From Amycolatopsis australiensis (GTDB lineage: Bacteria; Actinomycetota; Actinomycetes; Mycobacteriales; Pseudonocardiaceae): DNA of 64,000 nt. The DNA lies in the NCBI RefSeq assembly GCF_900119165.1, contig NZ_FPJG01000006.1, positions 8,780,001 to 8,844,000 of the forward strand. The letters run 5' to 3'. Below the pieces are notes generated by a model, which ran no database searches, was not told the origin of the DNA, and saw only the letters and a program-made list of their open reading frames with translations. The position numbers and the translations under genes were made by a program. This document shows positions 15,269 to 24,170 of the stretch, in pieces (within the stretch, counting starts at the first letter, position 1; every line of letters starts with the position of its first letter).

Positions 15269-17338
15269 TCAGGCCACCGTCACCCGCAGGATCTTGTTGT
15301 GGCTGTTGTGCGGGATGCTGTCCTTGTCGCCGTCCACGCTGGTCGCCAGCCACATCTGGCCGTCCGGGGCCGGCTCCACCGTGCGGAGCCTGCCGTACGT
15401 GCCGTTGAAGAACGTCTGGAAGTTCGTCAGTGAGCTGCCGCTGATCACCGCGCGGTACAGCCGCGCGCCGCGCTGGCAGGCCACGTACAGCGCGTCGTGG
15501 ATGATCGTGATGCCGCTGCACGAACCCTGCGCGACCGGGTACGTCTTCTTCGGCGCGATGAACCCCGGGTTGCCGCACGAGCCTGACGTCCCTTCGCACG
15601 ACGGCCAGCCGTAGTTGCCGCCCTTCACGATCAGGTTCGTCTCGTCCATGATGCTGTTGCCGAACTCCTGCTCCCACAGCCTGCCCTGCGAGTCGAACGC
15701 CAGGCCCTGGACGTTCCGGTGCCCGTAGCTCCACACCGCGTTGTGGAACGGGTTGTCCGCCGGGATCGAGCCGTCCGGGTTGATCCGCAGCACCTTTCCG
15801 TTGAGGCTGCTGGTGTTCGACGCGTTGTCGCCGTTCTGCGCGTCGCCGGTGCCGGCGAACAGGTACCGGCCGTCCGGGCTGAAGCGCAGCCGCCCGCCGT
15901 TGTGGAACTTGTTGCGCGCGATGCCGGTCAGCAGGACCTGCTCAGTGCTCGTGACCAGCGAATCGGCGGCCGGGTCGTACTTGATCCGCACGATCCGGTT
16001 GTCGCTCGGTGAGGTGTGCATGATGTAGAGCCAGTGGTCGGAGGCGAACGACGCGGGGTTGATCTCCAGCCCGGTCAGGCCGCCTTCACCGTCGGTGCTC
16101 TGGACGTTCGGGACGACGCCGATCGTCTTCTTCGCCCCGGTCTTCGGGTTCAGGTGCACGATGTCGTGCGCGTCGCGCTGGTTGTAGAGGATCGTGCCGT
16201 CGGGCAGCGTGACCAGGCCCCACACGACGTCGTCGTCCGTCGCGACCTGCGTGGCGCCGCAGACACCCTGCGCCGGCGTGCAGGCCGACCCGCCGGTCGT
16301 GGTGACCTCCAGCGGCGGCGTGCTGGGGTCGCTGAGGTTGCCGTTCCCGTCGACCGCCCGCACCTGCAGGCGGTAGGTCGTGTTCGGGGTCAGGCCGCCG
16401 AGCGTGGTGCTGGTGGTGTCGGACGTGCCGATCTGGGTGCCGGAGTCGTAGATCCGGTAGCCGGCCACGCCGACGTTGTCGGTCGAAGCGGACCAGGCGA
16501 GGCCGATCGACGTGCTGTTGATCGCGGTGGTGTGCACGTTCCCCGGCACCGACGGCGGCGTGTGGTCGTCCGACGGCGGCGTCTTCACCGACAGAGTGCC
16601 ACTGGCCTGCGAAACGTTGCCGGCCGCGTCACGCGCGTTGACGTAGAAGCCGTAGGTGCCGTTCGGGCTGAGGTTGCCGCAGGTCGCCGTCAGGGCGCCG
16701 GTGGTGCTGGCGCAGAGCTGACCGTCGCGGTAGACGTCATAGCCGGCGACGCCGACGTTGTCGCTGGCCGCGGTCCAGGAGATCGTCGCGCTGGTCGGGG
16801 TGACTCCGACGAGCGTCGGGGTACCGGGCGGCGACGGCGGCACGACGTCGCCCCGCGATCCGTACACGCCGAACTCCTGCAGCGAATAGCCCTTCGACGC
16901 GTCGGTCCGGCAGCGTTTGGTGCCGTACATCCGCACGTAACGGCCGGTGCCGTCGAGGGAGGTGAGGTCCTCGACGCCGCCTTTCCCGGCGGTGGTCGAG
17001 TAGATCCGCGTCCACGCGACGTGGTCGGCGGAGGTGTCGATCTCGTAGGCGGTGGCGCATGAAGCGTCCCACTGCAGCCGCACCCGGCTGACGTGCGCGG
17101 CGGCGCCGAGGTCGACGTAGATCCACTGTGGATCGACGCCGGGCGCGCTGGCCCAGCGGGTGGCCGAGTCGCCGTCGACGGCGTTCGCCGCCGGGCAGCA
17201 CCCGCCCGCCGACGACGCCGTCACCGGTTTCCCCTGCGAGAGCAGCGGATCGGCGGCCTGCGCCGGTCCCGCTGCCGCGGTCAGTGTCGCGGCGACGACC
17301 GCGGCCGCGATCATCCCCGCCCGGATCCGTCCGGTCAT
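15269..17338 (-). CDS. Secreted PQQ-type sugar dehydrogenase with CBM32 and two FnIII domains
   Basis: 689 residues. Signal peptide 1-28 (ending AQAAD). Residues 30-160 are a discoidin/F5-8C (CBM32-like) domain with NAVDGDSATRWAS and GRYVRMYGTKR. Two fibronectin III modules follow at about 168-252 and 260-347 (SATISWTAASDNVGVAGYDVY; SIGLAWSASTDNVGVAGYRIY). The C-terminus is a glucose/sorbosone dehydrogenase beta-propeller with GGLTGLEINP, NGGRLRFSPDG, GTGDAQNGDN and YGHRNVQGLAFD. It should oxidise a sugar outside the cell while bound to polysaccharide. ATG 17338 has GGAGG upstream. Confidence 0.88.
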   Translation of the reverse strand: MTGRIRAGMIAAAVVAATLTAAAGPAQAADPLLSQGKPVTASSAGGCCPAANAVDGDSATRWASAPGVDPQWIYVDLGAAAHVSRVRLQWDASCATAYEIDTSADHVAWTRIYSTTAGKGGVEDLTSLDGTGRYVRMYGTKRCRTDASKGYSLQEFGVYGSRGDVVPPSPPGTPTLVGVTPTSATISWTAASDNVGVAGYDVYRDGQLCASTTGALTATCGNLSPNGTYGFYVNARDAAGNVSQASGTLSVKTPPSDDHTPPSVPGNVHTTAINSTSIGLAWSASTDNVGVAGYRIYDSGTQIGTSDTTSTTLGGLTPNTTYRLQVRAVDGNGNLSDPSTPPLEVTTTGGSACTPAQGVCGATQVATDDDVVWGLVTLPDGTILYNQRDAHDIVHLNPKTGAKKTIGVVPNVQSTDGEGGLTGLEINPASFASDHWLYIMHTSPSDNRIVRIKYDPAADSLVTSTEQVLLTGIARNKFHNGGRLRFSPDGRYLFAGTGDAQNGDNASNTSSLNGKVLRINPDGSIPADNPFHNAVWSYGHRNVQGLAFDSQGRLWEQEFGNSIMDETNLIVKGGNYGWPSCEGTSGSCGNPGFIAPKKTYPVAQGSCSGITIIHDALYVACQRGARLYRAVISGSSLTNFQTFFNGTYGRLRTVEPAPDGQMWLATSVDGDKDSIPHNSHNKILRVTVA

Positions 17339-17592
17339 CCGTCCTCCTGCGCAGTCGGCGCGGAGGCTCGAACCGCCTCCGCGGTGACCCCGGTCCGCTC
17401 GCGCACGCCCGGACCCGTCGGCGAACGACCCGTCGGCGCAGGCAGAGGCGGATGCCTGACGACGACGGCGGGGTTCTCCGGGACCGGGACCGACCTGGGG
17501 TCAGGGCGATCTCGGGGAAACCCTACGAGCGGACGGTCCGGCGGGTCAACGTCCCTGTCCCGCTCACCGGAAAGCGTTGTGCGGCAAGGTGT

Positions 17593-18444
17593 TCAGCCGA
17601 CCACCCGCCCCAGGAACCCGCGGACGTACCCGGCGATGGCGTCCAGGTGCGTCTCGAGTGCGAAATGCCCGGAATCGAGCAGGTGGATCTCAGCACCGGG
17701 CAGATCGCGGGCGTAGGCGCGGGCGCCGTCGGCGACGAAGATCTCGTCGTTGCCGCCCCAGACGGCCAGCAGCGGAACCTGGCTCGTCCGGAAGTACTCG
17801 TGGAACTTCGGGTAGAGGTCGATGTTGTGGTGGTAGTCGCCGAGCAGCGCCATCTGGATTTCCGCGGCGCCGGGCCGGTCGAGCAGGGCCTGGTCGTGGA
17901 TCCAGACGTCGGGGCTGACCAGCGCGGGATCGGGCACGCCGTCGAGGTACTGCGCCTTGGTGGCTTCGAGGGTGACCATGCCGCGAAGGTCGTCTTCGGT
18001 CAGAGTGCCGGCGGCGAGCTTCTGCGGCAGGCCGGCGCCCAGGCCCTCGACGTAGGCGTTGCCGTTCTGCGTGACGATGGCGGTGACCCGCTCGGGGTTC
18101 CCGGCGGCGATCCGCAGTCCGACCGGCGCGCCGAAGTCCTGGATGTAGAGCGCGAAGCGGCCGAGGCCGATCTGGTCGAGCAGCTCCAGCGTGAGTTCGG
18201 CGAGGGCGTCGAAGGTGTAGGCGAACTCGCCGACGGGCGGCGCATCGGAAGCACCGGAACCGAGGTAGTCGGGCGCGACGACGCGGTAGCGGTCGGCCAG
18301 CGCGGGCATGAGGTGCCGGTACATGTGCGAGCTGGTCGGAAAGCCGTGGAGCAGAACGATGACGGGCGCCTCGACGGGCCCGGCCTCCCGGTAGAAGAGC
18401 CGGCGCCCGCCGACGGTGGCATAGCGGTGATACACGGCAACCAT
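17593..18444 (-). CDS. Alpha/beta hydrolase, haloalkane dehalogenase-like
   Basis: 283 residues of the alpha/beta-hydrolase fold. The oxyanion motif is LLHGFPTSSHMYR. The nucleophile is Asp in YIQDFGAPVGLR, as in haloalkane dehalogenases and epoxide hydrolases rather than the Ser of esterases; the acid is in WGGNDEIF and the His in DSGHFALE. The substrate cannot be told from sequence. ATG 18444 has GAGGAG upstream. It diverges from the CGNR regulator across a long palindrome, which probably controls it. Confidence 0.86.
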   Translation of the reverse strand: MVAVYHRYATVGGRRLFYREAGPVEAPVIVLLHGFPTSSHMYRHLMPALADRYRVVAPDYLGSGASDAPPVGEFAYTFDALAELTLELLDQIGLGRFALYIQDFGAPVGLRIAAGNPERVTAIVTQNGNAYVEGLGAGLPQKLAAGTLTEDDLRGMVTLEATKAQYLDGVPDPALVSPDVWIHDQALLDRPGAAEIQMALLGDYHHNIDLYPKFHEYFRTSQVPLLAVWGGNDEIFVADGARAYARDLPGAEIHLLDSGHFALETHLDAIAGYVRGFLGRVVG

Positions 18445-18459
18445 GGGTCACTCCTCACG

Positions 18460-18490
18460 TCTCATGGATATTTGTCATTTATCCATGAGA
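18460..18490. promoter_or_regulatory. Perfect 11-bp inverted repeat between hydrolase and CGNR gene
   Basis: TCTCATGGATA at 18460-18470 and TATCCATGAGA at 18480-18490 are exact reverse complements separated by nine AT-rich bases. It lies in the 99-bp divergent promoter, close to the hydrolase ribosome site, where a bound protein would block expression. Likely operator of the adjacent CGNR protein. Confidence 0.8.
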
Positions 18491-18543
18491 GATCGTAGAC
18501 TGTCAACGGCCGGGAGAATGCGGAACGGACTCGGGAGGCGAAC

Positions 18544-19107
18544 GTGGTCACAGCGGCACCGGGCGAGGAACGCTCCCTCGCATTGGCGTTGGTCAACACC
18601 CGCCGGTTGAGCGCCGGCGACGAGGTCGACGACCTGGCGGACCCTCGCGACGCAACGGAGTGGCTGCGCGGCCACGACCTCCCGGCGGTCCGGCTCACCG
18701 CGGAGGACGTGAGCCGCTTGACCGGCCTGCGCACGGCGGTCCGCGAGCTGCTGACGGCGCTGGCGGAGGACCGTCGTCCGTCGGCGGCCGCGGTGGAAAC
18801 GGTGAACGCGGCCGCCCGCGCCGACGCGGCAGCACCCCAGCTCGCGTGGACGGCCGGTCCGAACCGGAAGTGGCACAGCACCCGACCGGGCAGCGTCGAG
18901 GAGGCGCTGGCAACACTGGCCCGCGACGCGATCGACGTGGCCAGCGGCGAGCTGGGCGAAGTGGTGAGGGCGTGCGAGGCCCACGGGTGCGTGCGGTTGT
19001 TCTTCCGCGAGCACGCCCGCCGCCGCTGGTGCTCGACAACGTGCGGCGACCGCGTCCGCGCGGCCCGGCACCAGCGGTTGGTGGTCGAGCAACGGGAGCG
19101 AGCGTGA
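18544..19107 (+). CDS. CGNR zinc-finger transcription factor
   Basis: 187 residues. The N-terminal ABATE-type ligand domain (LALALVNTRR, later DATEWLRGH) is followed by the CGNR zinc finger at about 145-180: CEAHGCVRLFFREHARRRWC, then STTCGDRVRAARHQ, with four ligand-type residues Cys-x3-His/Cys and Cys-x3-Cys. GTG 18544 follows GGGAGG at 18533-18538. It diverges from the hydrolase gene, so it is probably the specific regulator of that enzyme. Confidence 0.87.
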   Translation: MVTAAPGEERSLALALVNTRRLSAGDEVDDLADPRDATEWLRGHDLPAVRLTAEDVSRLTGLRTAVRELLTALAEDRRPSAAAVETVNAAARADAAAPQLAWTAGPNRKWHSTRPGSVEEALATLARDAIDVASGELGEVVRACEAHGCVRLFFREHARRRWCSTTCGDRVRAARHQRLVVEQRERA

Positions 19108-19935
19108 GGTCGGCCGTTCCGCAAGGTCCGGGCTGAGGTCACGCAGCCCGCTCAGCAAGGTGCGGGCGGAGGTCAGGTCGCAGACGGCCCGGCAACGTCC
19201 GGGCTGAAGCCAGGTCTCGATCGCGGCCCGCTCGGCCAGGGCACTCTTGCGGCCGAAGATCCGGCGGCCGGACTCCCGCGGCCCAGCGGGCCATTGGCCG
19301 CCCGCCGGCGACCTTGCACTCGTCGGCTTGGCAGCCCAGTACTGGGCGGGTTCCGCAATCAGCCAACGCCGCAACCGGTCATCCCGACGGCGGCCGGAAT
19401 CAGGTTCGCGAGAGCCGAACCGCGCCGGATCCGGCCGAAACGGCACTCCGGCAGCGCGGCGACCCGAGGCCCGCCGACTCTGTAGCCCATCAGCCGAACA
19501 GTCCAGCGCTCCGCGGCCCAGCAACCCTGTCGCCCACCAGCCCGCAACCCGCAGTCCAGCGCCCGGCGGCCCGGCAGCCGACCAGCCCCACGCCCGCGGC
19601 CCGGGCGACCCGCGATCCACCAGCCCAGCGCCCCGCGGCCCCGCGGCCCGCCGCCCGGGCGACCCGCGGCCCCACGGGGCCCTGCAGCCCCGCGCCCCGC
19701 CGCCCGGGCGACCCGCGGCCCCACGGCCCTACTGCCCACCAGCCCCACGTCCGCCGCCCGGGCGCCCCGCGGCCACACGGGGCCCTGCAGCCCAGCCCCC
19801 GGCGGTCCGGCAGCCGACCAGCCCAGCACCCCGCGATCCCGTAGCCCACCAGCCCCGCGGCCTCCGCCCCCACGAGCCCAGCGATCCGCAGCCACCACCT
19901 CGCCAACTGCTCCCCGGCAACCCGGCGCCACCGCA
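19108..19935. repeat. Repeat-rich non-coding stretch with roughly 50-bp degenerate units
   Basis: No convincing gene in these 828 bp. At 19117-19225 a phrase like GCAAGGTCCGGGCTGAGGTC recurs three times with changes. From about 19590 to 19790 there are units of about 50 bp: a 30-bp core beginning CCGCCGCCCG at 19648-19677 is exact at 19697-19726 and two mismatches off at 19751-19780, with a fourth weaker copy near 19591. Long open frames here encode only low-complexity Pro/Arg/Ala or Gly/Trp-rich chains and follow from base composition. No transposase or terminal repeats. Confidence 0.7.
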
Positions 19936-20772
19936 TCAGTTCGTCGCGAACACCGCCGATCGGCTCACCTCCGCCCACTGCGCCATCTCCGCCGCGCGGG
20001 CGTGTTCTGATCGCTGGACCGCTTCCACCGCGTCCGCACCCAGTAGCAGGCGCAGCGGGGGTGTCTCCGACTTCACCACGTCCACGAGGATGCGGGCTCC
20101 CCGGGCCGGGTCGCCCGGTTGCTTGCCGTCCGTTGCGTCGCGTAGGCGGTGCATCTCGCCCACCGAGGCGTCGTACTCCCGGCGGACCGGGGCCCGCTCC
20201 ATCGATGCTCCCTGCCAGTCCGTGCGGAACGCTCCCGGCTCGACGATCGTCACCTTCACGCCGAACGGCTTCACCTCCGCGTTCAGCACCTCCGAGAACC
20301 CCTCCACCGCGAACTTCGCCGCCTGGTACGCACCCAAGCCCGGCGATCCGCCGACCCGGCCGCCCACCGACGAGAACTGCAGGAAATGCCCCGAGCCCTG
20401 CTCGCGGAACACCGGCAGTGCCGCGCGCGTCACGTTCACGACTCCGAAGAAGTTGGCCTCGACCTGCGCGCGGAAGTCGTCCTCCGGCATGTCTTCGATC
20501 GGGGCACTGTTCGCGTAACCCGCGTTGTTCGCCACGACGTCGAGCCCGCCGAACTCGCGTACCGCGAATGCCACGGCCTCGCGGGCGGCCGCCGAATCTG
20601 TGACGTCCAGCGCGAAGGCGCGGACCGCGTCGCCGTACTCGGCTACCAGATCCTTCAGCTGCTCCGGGCGGCGCGCCGTCGCGACGACTCGGTCGCCGTC
20701 CTCCAGCGCCGCGCGGGCCAGCTCGCGCCCGAAACCTCGGGAACTGCCCGTGACCAGCCAAATCCTGCTCAT
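19936..20772 (-). CDS. Short-chain dehydrogenase
   Basis: 278 residues of a classical SDR: cofactor loop TGSSRGFGRELA, NNAG in DVVANNAGYANSAP, Ser in LQFSSVGG and YQAAK catalytic Tyr-Lys. The AxRRPEQL after the second strand suggests NADP preference. ATG 20772 starts at SRIWLVTGSS; an upstream ATG would place coding sequence over the operator. Divergent from TetR at 20882, which probably represses it. Substrate unknown. Confidence 0.88.
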   Translation of the reverse strand: MSRIWLVTGSSRGFGRELARAALEDGDRVVATARRPEQLKDLVAEYGDAVRAFALDVTDSAAAREAVAFAVREFGGLDVVANNAGYANSAPIEDMPEDDFRAQVEANFFGVVNVTRAALPVFREQGSGHFLQFSSVGGRVGGSPGLGAYQAAKFAVEGFSEVLNAEVKPFGVKVTIVEPGAFRTDWQGASMERAPVRREYDASVGEMHRLRDATDGKQPGDPARGARILVDVVKSETPPLRLLLGADAVEAVQRSEHARAAEMAQWAEVSRSAVFATN

Positions 20773-20801
20773 GATGCCGTCTCCTCGCTCGCTCGATCGG
20801 C

Positions 20802-20868
20802 TAACCAACCGGTTGGTTACCTCCAGGGAACACCCGGCGGGAAGATTTGTCAACCAACCAGTTAGTTG
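20802..20868. promoter_or_regulatory. Two TetR-type palindromes between SDR and TetR genes
   Basis: TAACCAACCGGTTGGTTA at 20802-20819 is a perfect 18-bp palindrome. CAACCAACCAGTTAGTTG at 20851-20868 matches it at 14 of 18 positions, with centres 49 bp apart. The second lies just before the TetR start, suggesting autoregulation, and the first would control the SDR. Confidence 0.85.
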
Positions 20869-20881
20869 CTAAGGTGGAGAC

Positions 20882-21442
20882 ATGAGAGACGCGGAGGACA
20901 CCAAGCGGCGGTTGCTGGCCGCCGCCACGGAGGAGTTCGCGGAACGCGGGATCGCGGGCGCCCGCGTCGACCGGATCGCCGATGCCGCCGGGTGCAACAA
21001 GGCGATGTTGTACAAGTACTTCCACAGCAAGGACGCGTTGTTCGACACGGTCTTCGGCGAATCGGTCGGCCGGTTCGTCATCGACATCCCGGTGGACGCC
21101 GCCGATCTGCCGGGCTACGCCGGGAAGCTCTTCGACCGGTACGAATCGCAGCCGCACACGCTGCGGCTGGCGATCTGGCACCGGCTGGAGCGCCCCGAAG
21201 GCAAGTGGCTCACGGAAATCGTGCTGGCCAACGAGATCCGGCTGGCGGAACTGCAACGCGCACAGGACGAAGGGAAACTGTCGAAGCACTACACACCGCT
21301 TGAGCTGCTGGTGCTGATTCAGTCGATCACGACGGCGTGGGCCACGACAAACACGGAACTGGGCGTCCGCATGACGGTCCCCCGCGAGCAACGGCGGGCG
21401 CTGGTGGTCGACGCCGTGCGGCGGCTGATCGCCGAAGACTAA
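20882..21442 (+). CDS. TetR-family regulator of the adjacent SDR
   Basis: 186 residues. The helix-turn-helix is at about 5-52 (TKRRLLAAATEEFAERG, then DRIADAAGCNKAMLYKYFHSKD). The C-terminus (RLAIWHRLERPEGKW, later ITTAWATTNTELG) is the TetR_C_17-like type common in actinomycetes. It diverges from an SDR across two near-identical palindromes. Confidence 0.88.
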   Translation: MRDAEDTKRRLLAAATEEFAERGIAGARVDRIADAAGCNKAMLYKYFHSKDALFDTVFGESVGRFVIDIPVDAADLPGYAGKLFDRYESQPHTLRLAIWHRLERPEGKWLTEIVLANEIRLAELQRAQDEGKLSKHYTPLELLVLIQSITTAWATTNTELGVRMTVPREQRRALVVDAVRRLIAED

Positions 21443-21580
21443 TGGAACGTCGACCCCAGCGCGGAGACCGGGCCACCGTGGCGGCGCACCTGTTCCGGCT
21501 TGGCGCGGCCGACAACGGCCAGACGAGCCGCGAACCCGCCCGGGTGCGAACAGCCACGTCCCCAACCCGGCCGGCCCTCG

Positions 21581-22327
21581 CTAATCCACCAACGCGCCGC
21601 AGCTGATGTTGACCGTCGAAGCCGTCATCGTCCTGGCTCGGTCCGAGGCCACGAATGCAGCCACCGCTCCGACGTCCGCCAGTGTCGCCGCTCGGCCCAG
21701 CATCGTCTTCGCCGCGATGTTGTCCTCCAGCTCCGCTCGCCCCGGGAAGTCCTTCGGGATCGTCTCCGGGATGCCGCCCGTCCGCAGCGTCACCGCGCGT
21801 ACTCCGTGCCTGCCCAGCTCGGCCGCCAGCTGGCGGCGCATCGCCTCCACCGCGTGAAACGCCACCTGGAGCCCGCCGACCGAAAACTCCCGTACCGGGT
21901 CGCCCGCTCCACCGAACAGCAGGATCACTCCCGACTGCTGCTTCACCATGTGGCGGGCCGCCGCTCGGGCCGTCAGGAACTGGGTGCGCACCGCCGTCCG
22001 GACCGGGCGCTCGTAGTCCGCCAAGCTCATCTCCAGCAACGGTGTTCCCTGGACGTCGCCGTGGGCGATGAGGTTGAACGAGATGTCCAGGCCTCCCCTG
22101 GCCGCGACCGCGTCGGCGTGGGCGTCCACCGCTGCCTCGTCCAGCGCGTCGACCTCCGCCACCTCGGCCGCCGCGCCGATGCGTGCCGCCACCTCCTCCA
22201 GCCTGGCGCGGGTGCGGCCCGCCAGAAACACCTTCGCGCCGTCCTCGGCGAACGCGGTCGCCACCGCCGCGCCGATGCGGCCGCCTGCGCCGTAGATGAT
22301 CGCGTTCTTGCCGGCCAGCAACGTCAT
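21581..22327 (-). CDS. SDR oxidoreductase
   Basis: 248 residues. The cofactor loop is YGAGGRIGAAVATAF and the strand-4 segment is FNLIAHGDVQGTP instead of NNAG. The catalytic region reads LLFGGAGDPVREFSVGGLQVAFHAVEAMRRQL, where the normal YxxxK is replaced by an F-H-type helix, so this is an atypical member. The C-terminal DVGAVAAFVASDRARTMTASTVNI is normal for the family. ATG 22327 has GGAGGG upstream. Downstream of the SCO6745-family gene on the same strand. Confidence 0.82.
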   Translation of the reverse strand: MTLLAGKNAIIYGAGGRIGAAVATAFAEDGAKVFLAGRTRARLEEVAARIGAAAEVAEVDALDEAAVDAHADAVAARGGLDISFNLIAHGDVQGTPLLEMSLADYERPVRTAVRTQFLTARAAARHMVKQQSGVILLFGGAGDPVREFSVGGLQVAFHAVEAMRRQLAAELGRHGVRAVTLRTGGIPETIPKDFPGRAELEDNIAAKTMLGRAATLADVGAVAAFVASDRARTMTASTVNISCGALVD

Positions 22328-22404
22328 GAGTCCCTCCGATGTCCGGGTGCCTTCACCCGTGCGTCGAACGGGACACCCCGGAATCGACCACCGGCCGCCG
22401 AACG

Positions 22405-23241
22405 TCACGGCCTCGGGACGCCCATCGGGTTCGGCACCGGCACCACACCCGCGTCGATCGCCGCCCGGCTCAGCGGGACCGCCAGCTCGAGCACCCGGTC
22501 CAGGTCGGCGCCCAGCTCGGCGACCGGGGCCTGCGCCAGGCGGTCCGTGTCCTCCTCGATCCGGCGCCGCACCGCCGCGCCCTCCGCGGTCAGGCGCCCG
22601 TCTCCGTCCAGCAACCCGCGCGAACGCAGGCTCGCCAGCGCCTCCGTCCACTCCGCGTCGGACCAGCCCCGGTGCGGCTGGACGTCGGCGCGGCCGATCA
22701 CGCCGTCGCCGATGTGGGTCAACGTCGTCTCCAGGCCGGTCAAGCCCGCGTGGACGGCCGCCAGGACGTGCCCGTCGCCGCGGTGCTCGCGCAGCACCGT
22801 CGCCGCCAGCCACAGGCGCCCCAGCGCTCCCGGCGGGCGCGGGACCGCGGACCACGCCGCGGCCAGCGGGCGCCCGTCGAACCGGCACGCGCCGGCCGCC
22901 CGTTCCAGCAGCGACACCAGTTCGGCATCCGGCTCCACCACGCGCGACAACGCGGCTTCGACCGCCTCCAGCCGGGTCGCGAGCACGTCCCGCGGCGACG
23001 CGAACGACCACGCGTCCGGCAGCGCCCGCGCCACCATCGCCGGGGCGAAACCGAACAGCACCGAGGTCGCCGCCGCGGGACCGACCGGGCCCAGCGGCGC
23101 GAGACGGCCCGCGAAGTAGCCCATCCAGTAGCCCCGCAGGCCGACGTCTTTCGCCGCCGACGCGGTTTCCGGCGCGAAGTAGACGACCGCGTGCAGGGGT
23201 TCCACGGCCGCCCACAGCCGCCGGGCCGGTGAAGTGCTCAT
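22405..23241 (-). CDS. SCO6745-family protein
   Basis: 278 residues. Characteristic segments are PLHAVVYFAPETASAAKDVGLRGYW, GYFAGRLAPLGPVG and LTHIGDGVIGRADVQPHRGW; these mark a widespread actinobacterial family of unknown function (often named helix-turn-helix or SCO6745-like). The C-terminal part WTEALASLRSRGLLDGDGRLTAEG looks like a winged helix. No signal peptide. It lies between two SDR genes, with a P450 fragment immediately upstream. Confidence 0.8.
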   Translation of the reverse strand: MSTSPARRLWAAVEPLHAVVYFAPETASAAKDVGLRGYWMGYFAGRLAPLGPVGPAAATSVLFGFAPAMVARALPDAWSFASPRDVLATRLEAVEAALSRVVEPDAELVSLLERAAGACRFDGRPLAAAWSAVPRPPGALGRLWLAATVLREHRGDGHVLAAVHAGLTGLETTLTHIGDGVIGRADVQPHRGWSDAEWTEALASLRSRGLLDGDGRLTAEGAAVRRRIEEDTDRLAQAPVAELGADLDRVLELAVPLSRAAIDAGVVPVPNPMGVPRP

Positions 23242-23252
23242 GCCGGCATTCT

Positions 23253-23374
23253 CGCCCGCGACGCCTGACGCGCGCGAGCCGCCGTCCGACGCACTGGTGG
23301 GCGCCGAAGCCGAAGGCGACGTGCGTGTGCGGCGACTCGCGGTGGAAGCCGTTCGGATGCGGGTCCGCTTGGCC
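23253..23374 (-). pseudogene. Cytochrome P450 C-terminal relic
   Basis: On the minus strand, immediately after the SDR stop and in another frame, the sequence reads GFHRESPHTHVAFGFGAHQC followed by VGRRLAR. FGFGAHQCVG (23285-23314) is the P450 heme-binding loop with its cysteine ligand, and the preceding H-x-H-V-A-F is the usual approach strand. Nothing resembling the I-helix or ERR triad remains upstream. A C-terminal fragment left after deletion is the best explanation. Confidence 0.8.
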
Positions 23375-24102
23375 TAGCGGGCGCCGTACGCGCCGCCGTT
23401 GACGTGCACCACCTGACCGGTGATGTGGCCGGCGCCCGGTGAAGCCAGGAACTGCACCGTTTCCGCGACTTCCTCGGGCGTTCCCGCGCGCTTGTCGAAT
23501 GCGACGGAAACCCTTGAGCTGAGCCATTCCTCGGTCAGCGTGCCGTGGAAGAACTCCGTGTCGAGGATGACGCCGGGTGCCACGACGTTGGCCGAGCCGG
23601 CCGCTCCGAGCTGCCGCGCGAGGTCGGTGTTCCACGCCTCGATCGCCGCCTTCGCCGCGCCGTACGAGCCGGAGCCTTGCTTCGCCGCGACAGAGCCGAG
23701 GGTCACAACCCGCACGTTGTCCGCGAAGCGGGGTTTCACGGCAGCCGTGACGAGGACGGCGGGGAGGACGTTGGCGTCGAAGTTCGCGCGCCACGCGTCG
23801 GCCAGCCCCTGCAGGTCGTCCGGGGCCGGTGCCTCCCGGATGCGGTCGGTGTTGCCGCCGGCGTTGTTGACCAGGACGTCCACCCGTGCCGGCAGCTCCG
23901 CCAGCGCGGCCCGCACCGCCGCCGGGTCGCTCGCGTCGAAGGCGACCGCCCGCGCGCCGATCCGCTCCGCGGCCGCCTCCAGCACGTCCTTGCGGCGCCC
24001 GGTGACGGTGACCCGCTCGCCCGCCGCCGCGAACCGGGCGGCGATCGCCAGCCCGATGCCCGTGCCGCCCCCGGTGACCACGACTTCCCGCTGTTCGCTC
24101 AT
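23374..24102 (-). CDS. Short-chain dehydrogenase (FabG-like)
   Basis: 242 residues, classical SDR: TGGGTGIGLAIAARF, NNAGGN, LGSVAAKQGSGSYGAAKAAI with catalytic Tyr-Lys, and PGVILDTEFF. C-terminal VVHVNGGAYG is typical of 3-oxoacyl-reductase-like members. I start at ATG 24102 (MSEQREVVVTG); an in-frame ATG six codons upstream is possible. Its stop abuts a P450 relic, suggesting the two once formed a biosynthetic or catabolic pair. Confidence 0.88.
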   Translation of the reverse strand: MSEQREVVVTGGGTGIGLAIAARFAAAGERVTVTGRRKDVLEAAAERIGARAVAFDASDPAAVRAALAELPARVDVLVNNAGGNTDRIREAPAPDDLQGLADAWRANFDANVLPAVLVTAAVKPRFADNVRVVTLGSVAAKQGSGSYGAAKAAIEAWNTDLARQLGAAGSANVVAPGVILDTEFFHGTLTEEWLSSRVSVAFDKRAGTPEEVAETVQFLASPGAGHITGQVVHVNGGAYGAR

Positions 24103-24170
24103 GGCGCCATCTTCGCGCACGGAATGCCGCCGCGGCGCGCCTTTCCCGCCCGCCGGGACACAGACCGCGA

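Noticed and set aside
17412..17438. Direct repeat GACCCGTCGGCG twice, 15 bp apart
   Set aside because: Short, GC-rich and not near a promoter or regulator; chance repetition is likely.
19590..19790. CRISPR array
   Set aside because: Units are degenerate and contiguous GC-rich repeats without unique spacers of constant length, and no cas gene is near.
19247..20518. A plus-strand 423-codon open frame across the repeat region
   Set aside because: Pro/Arg-rich repeats, no start signal, and it overlaps a clear SDR on the other strand.
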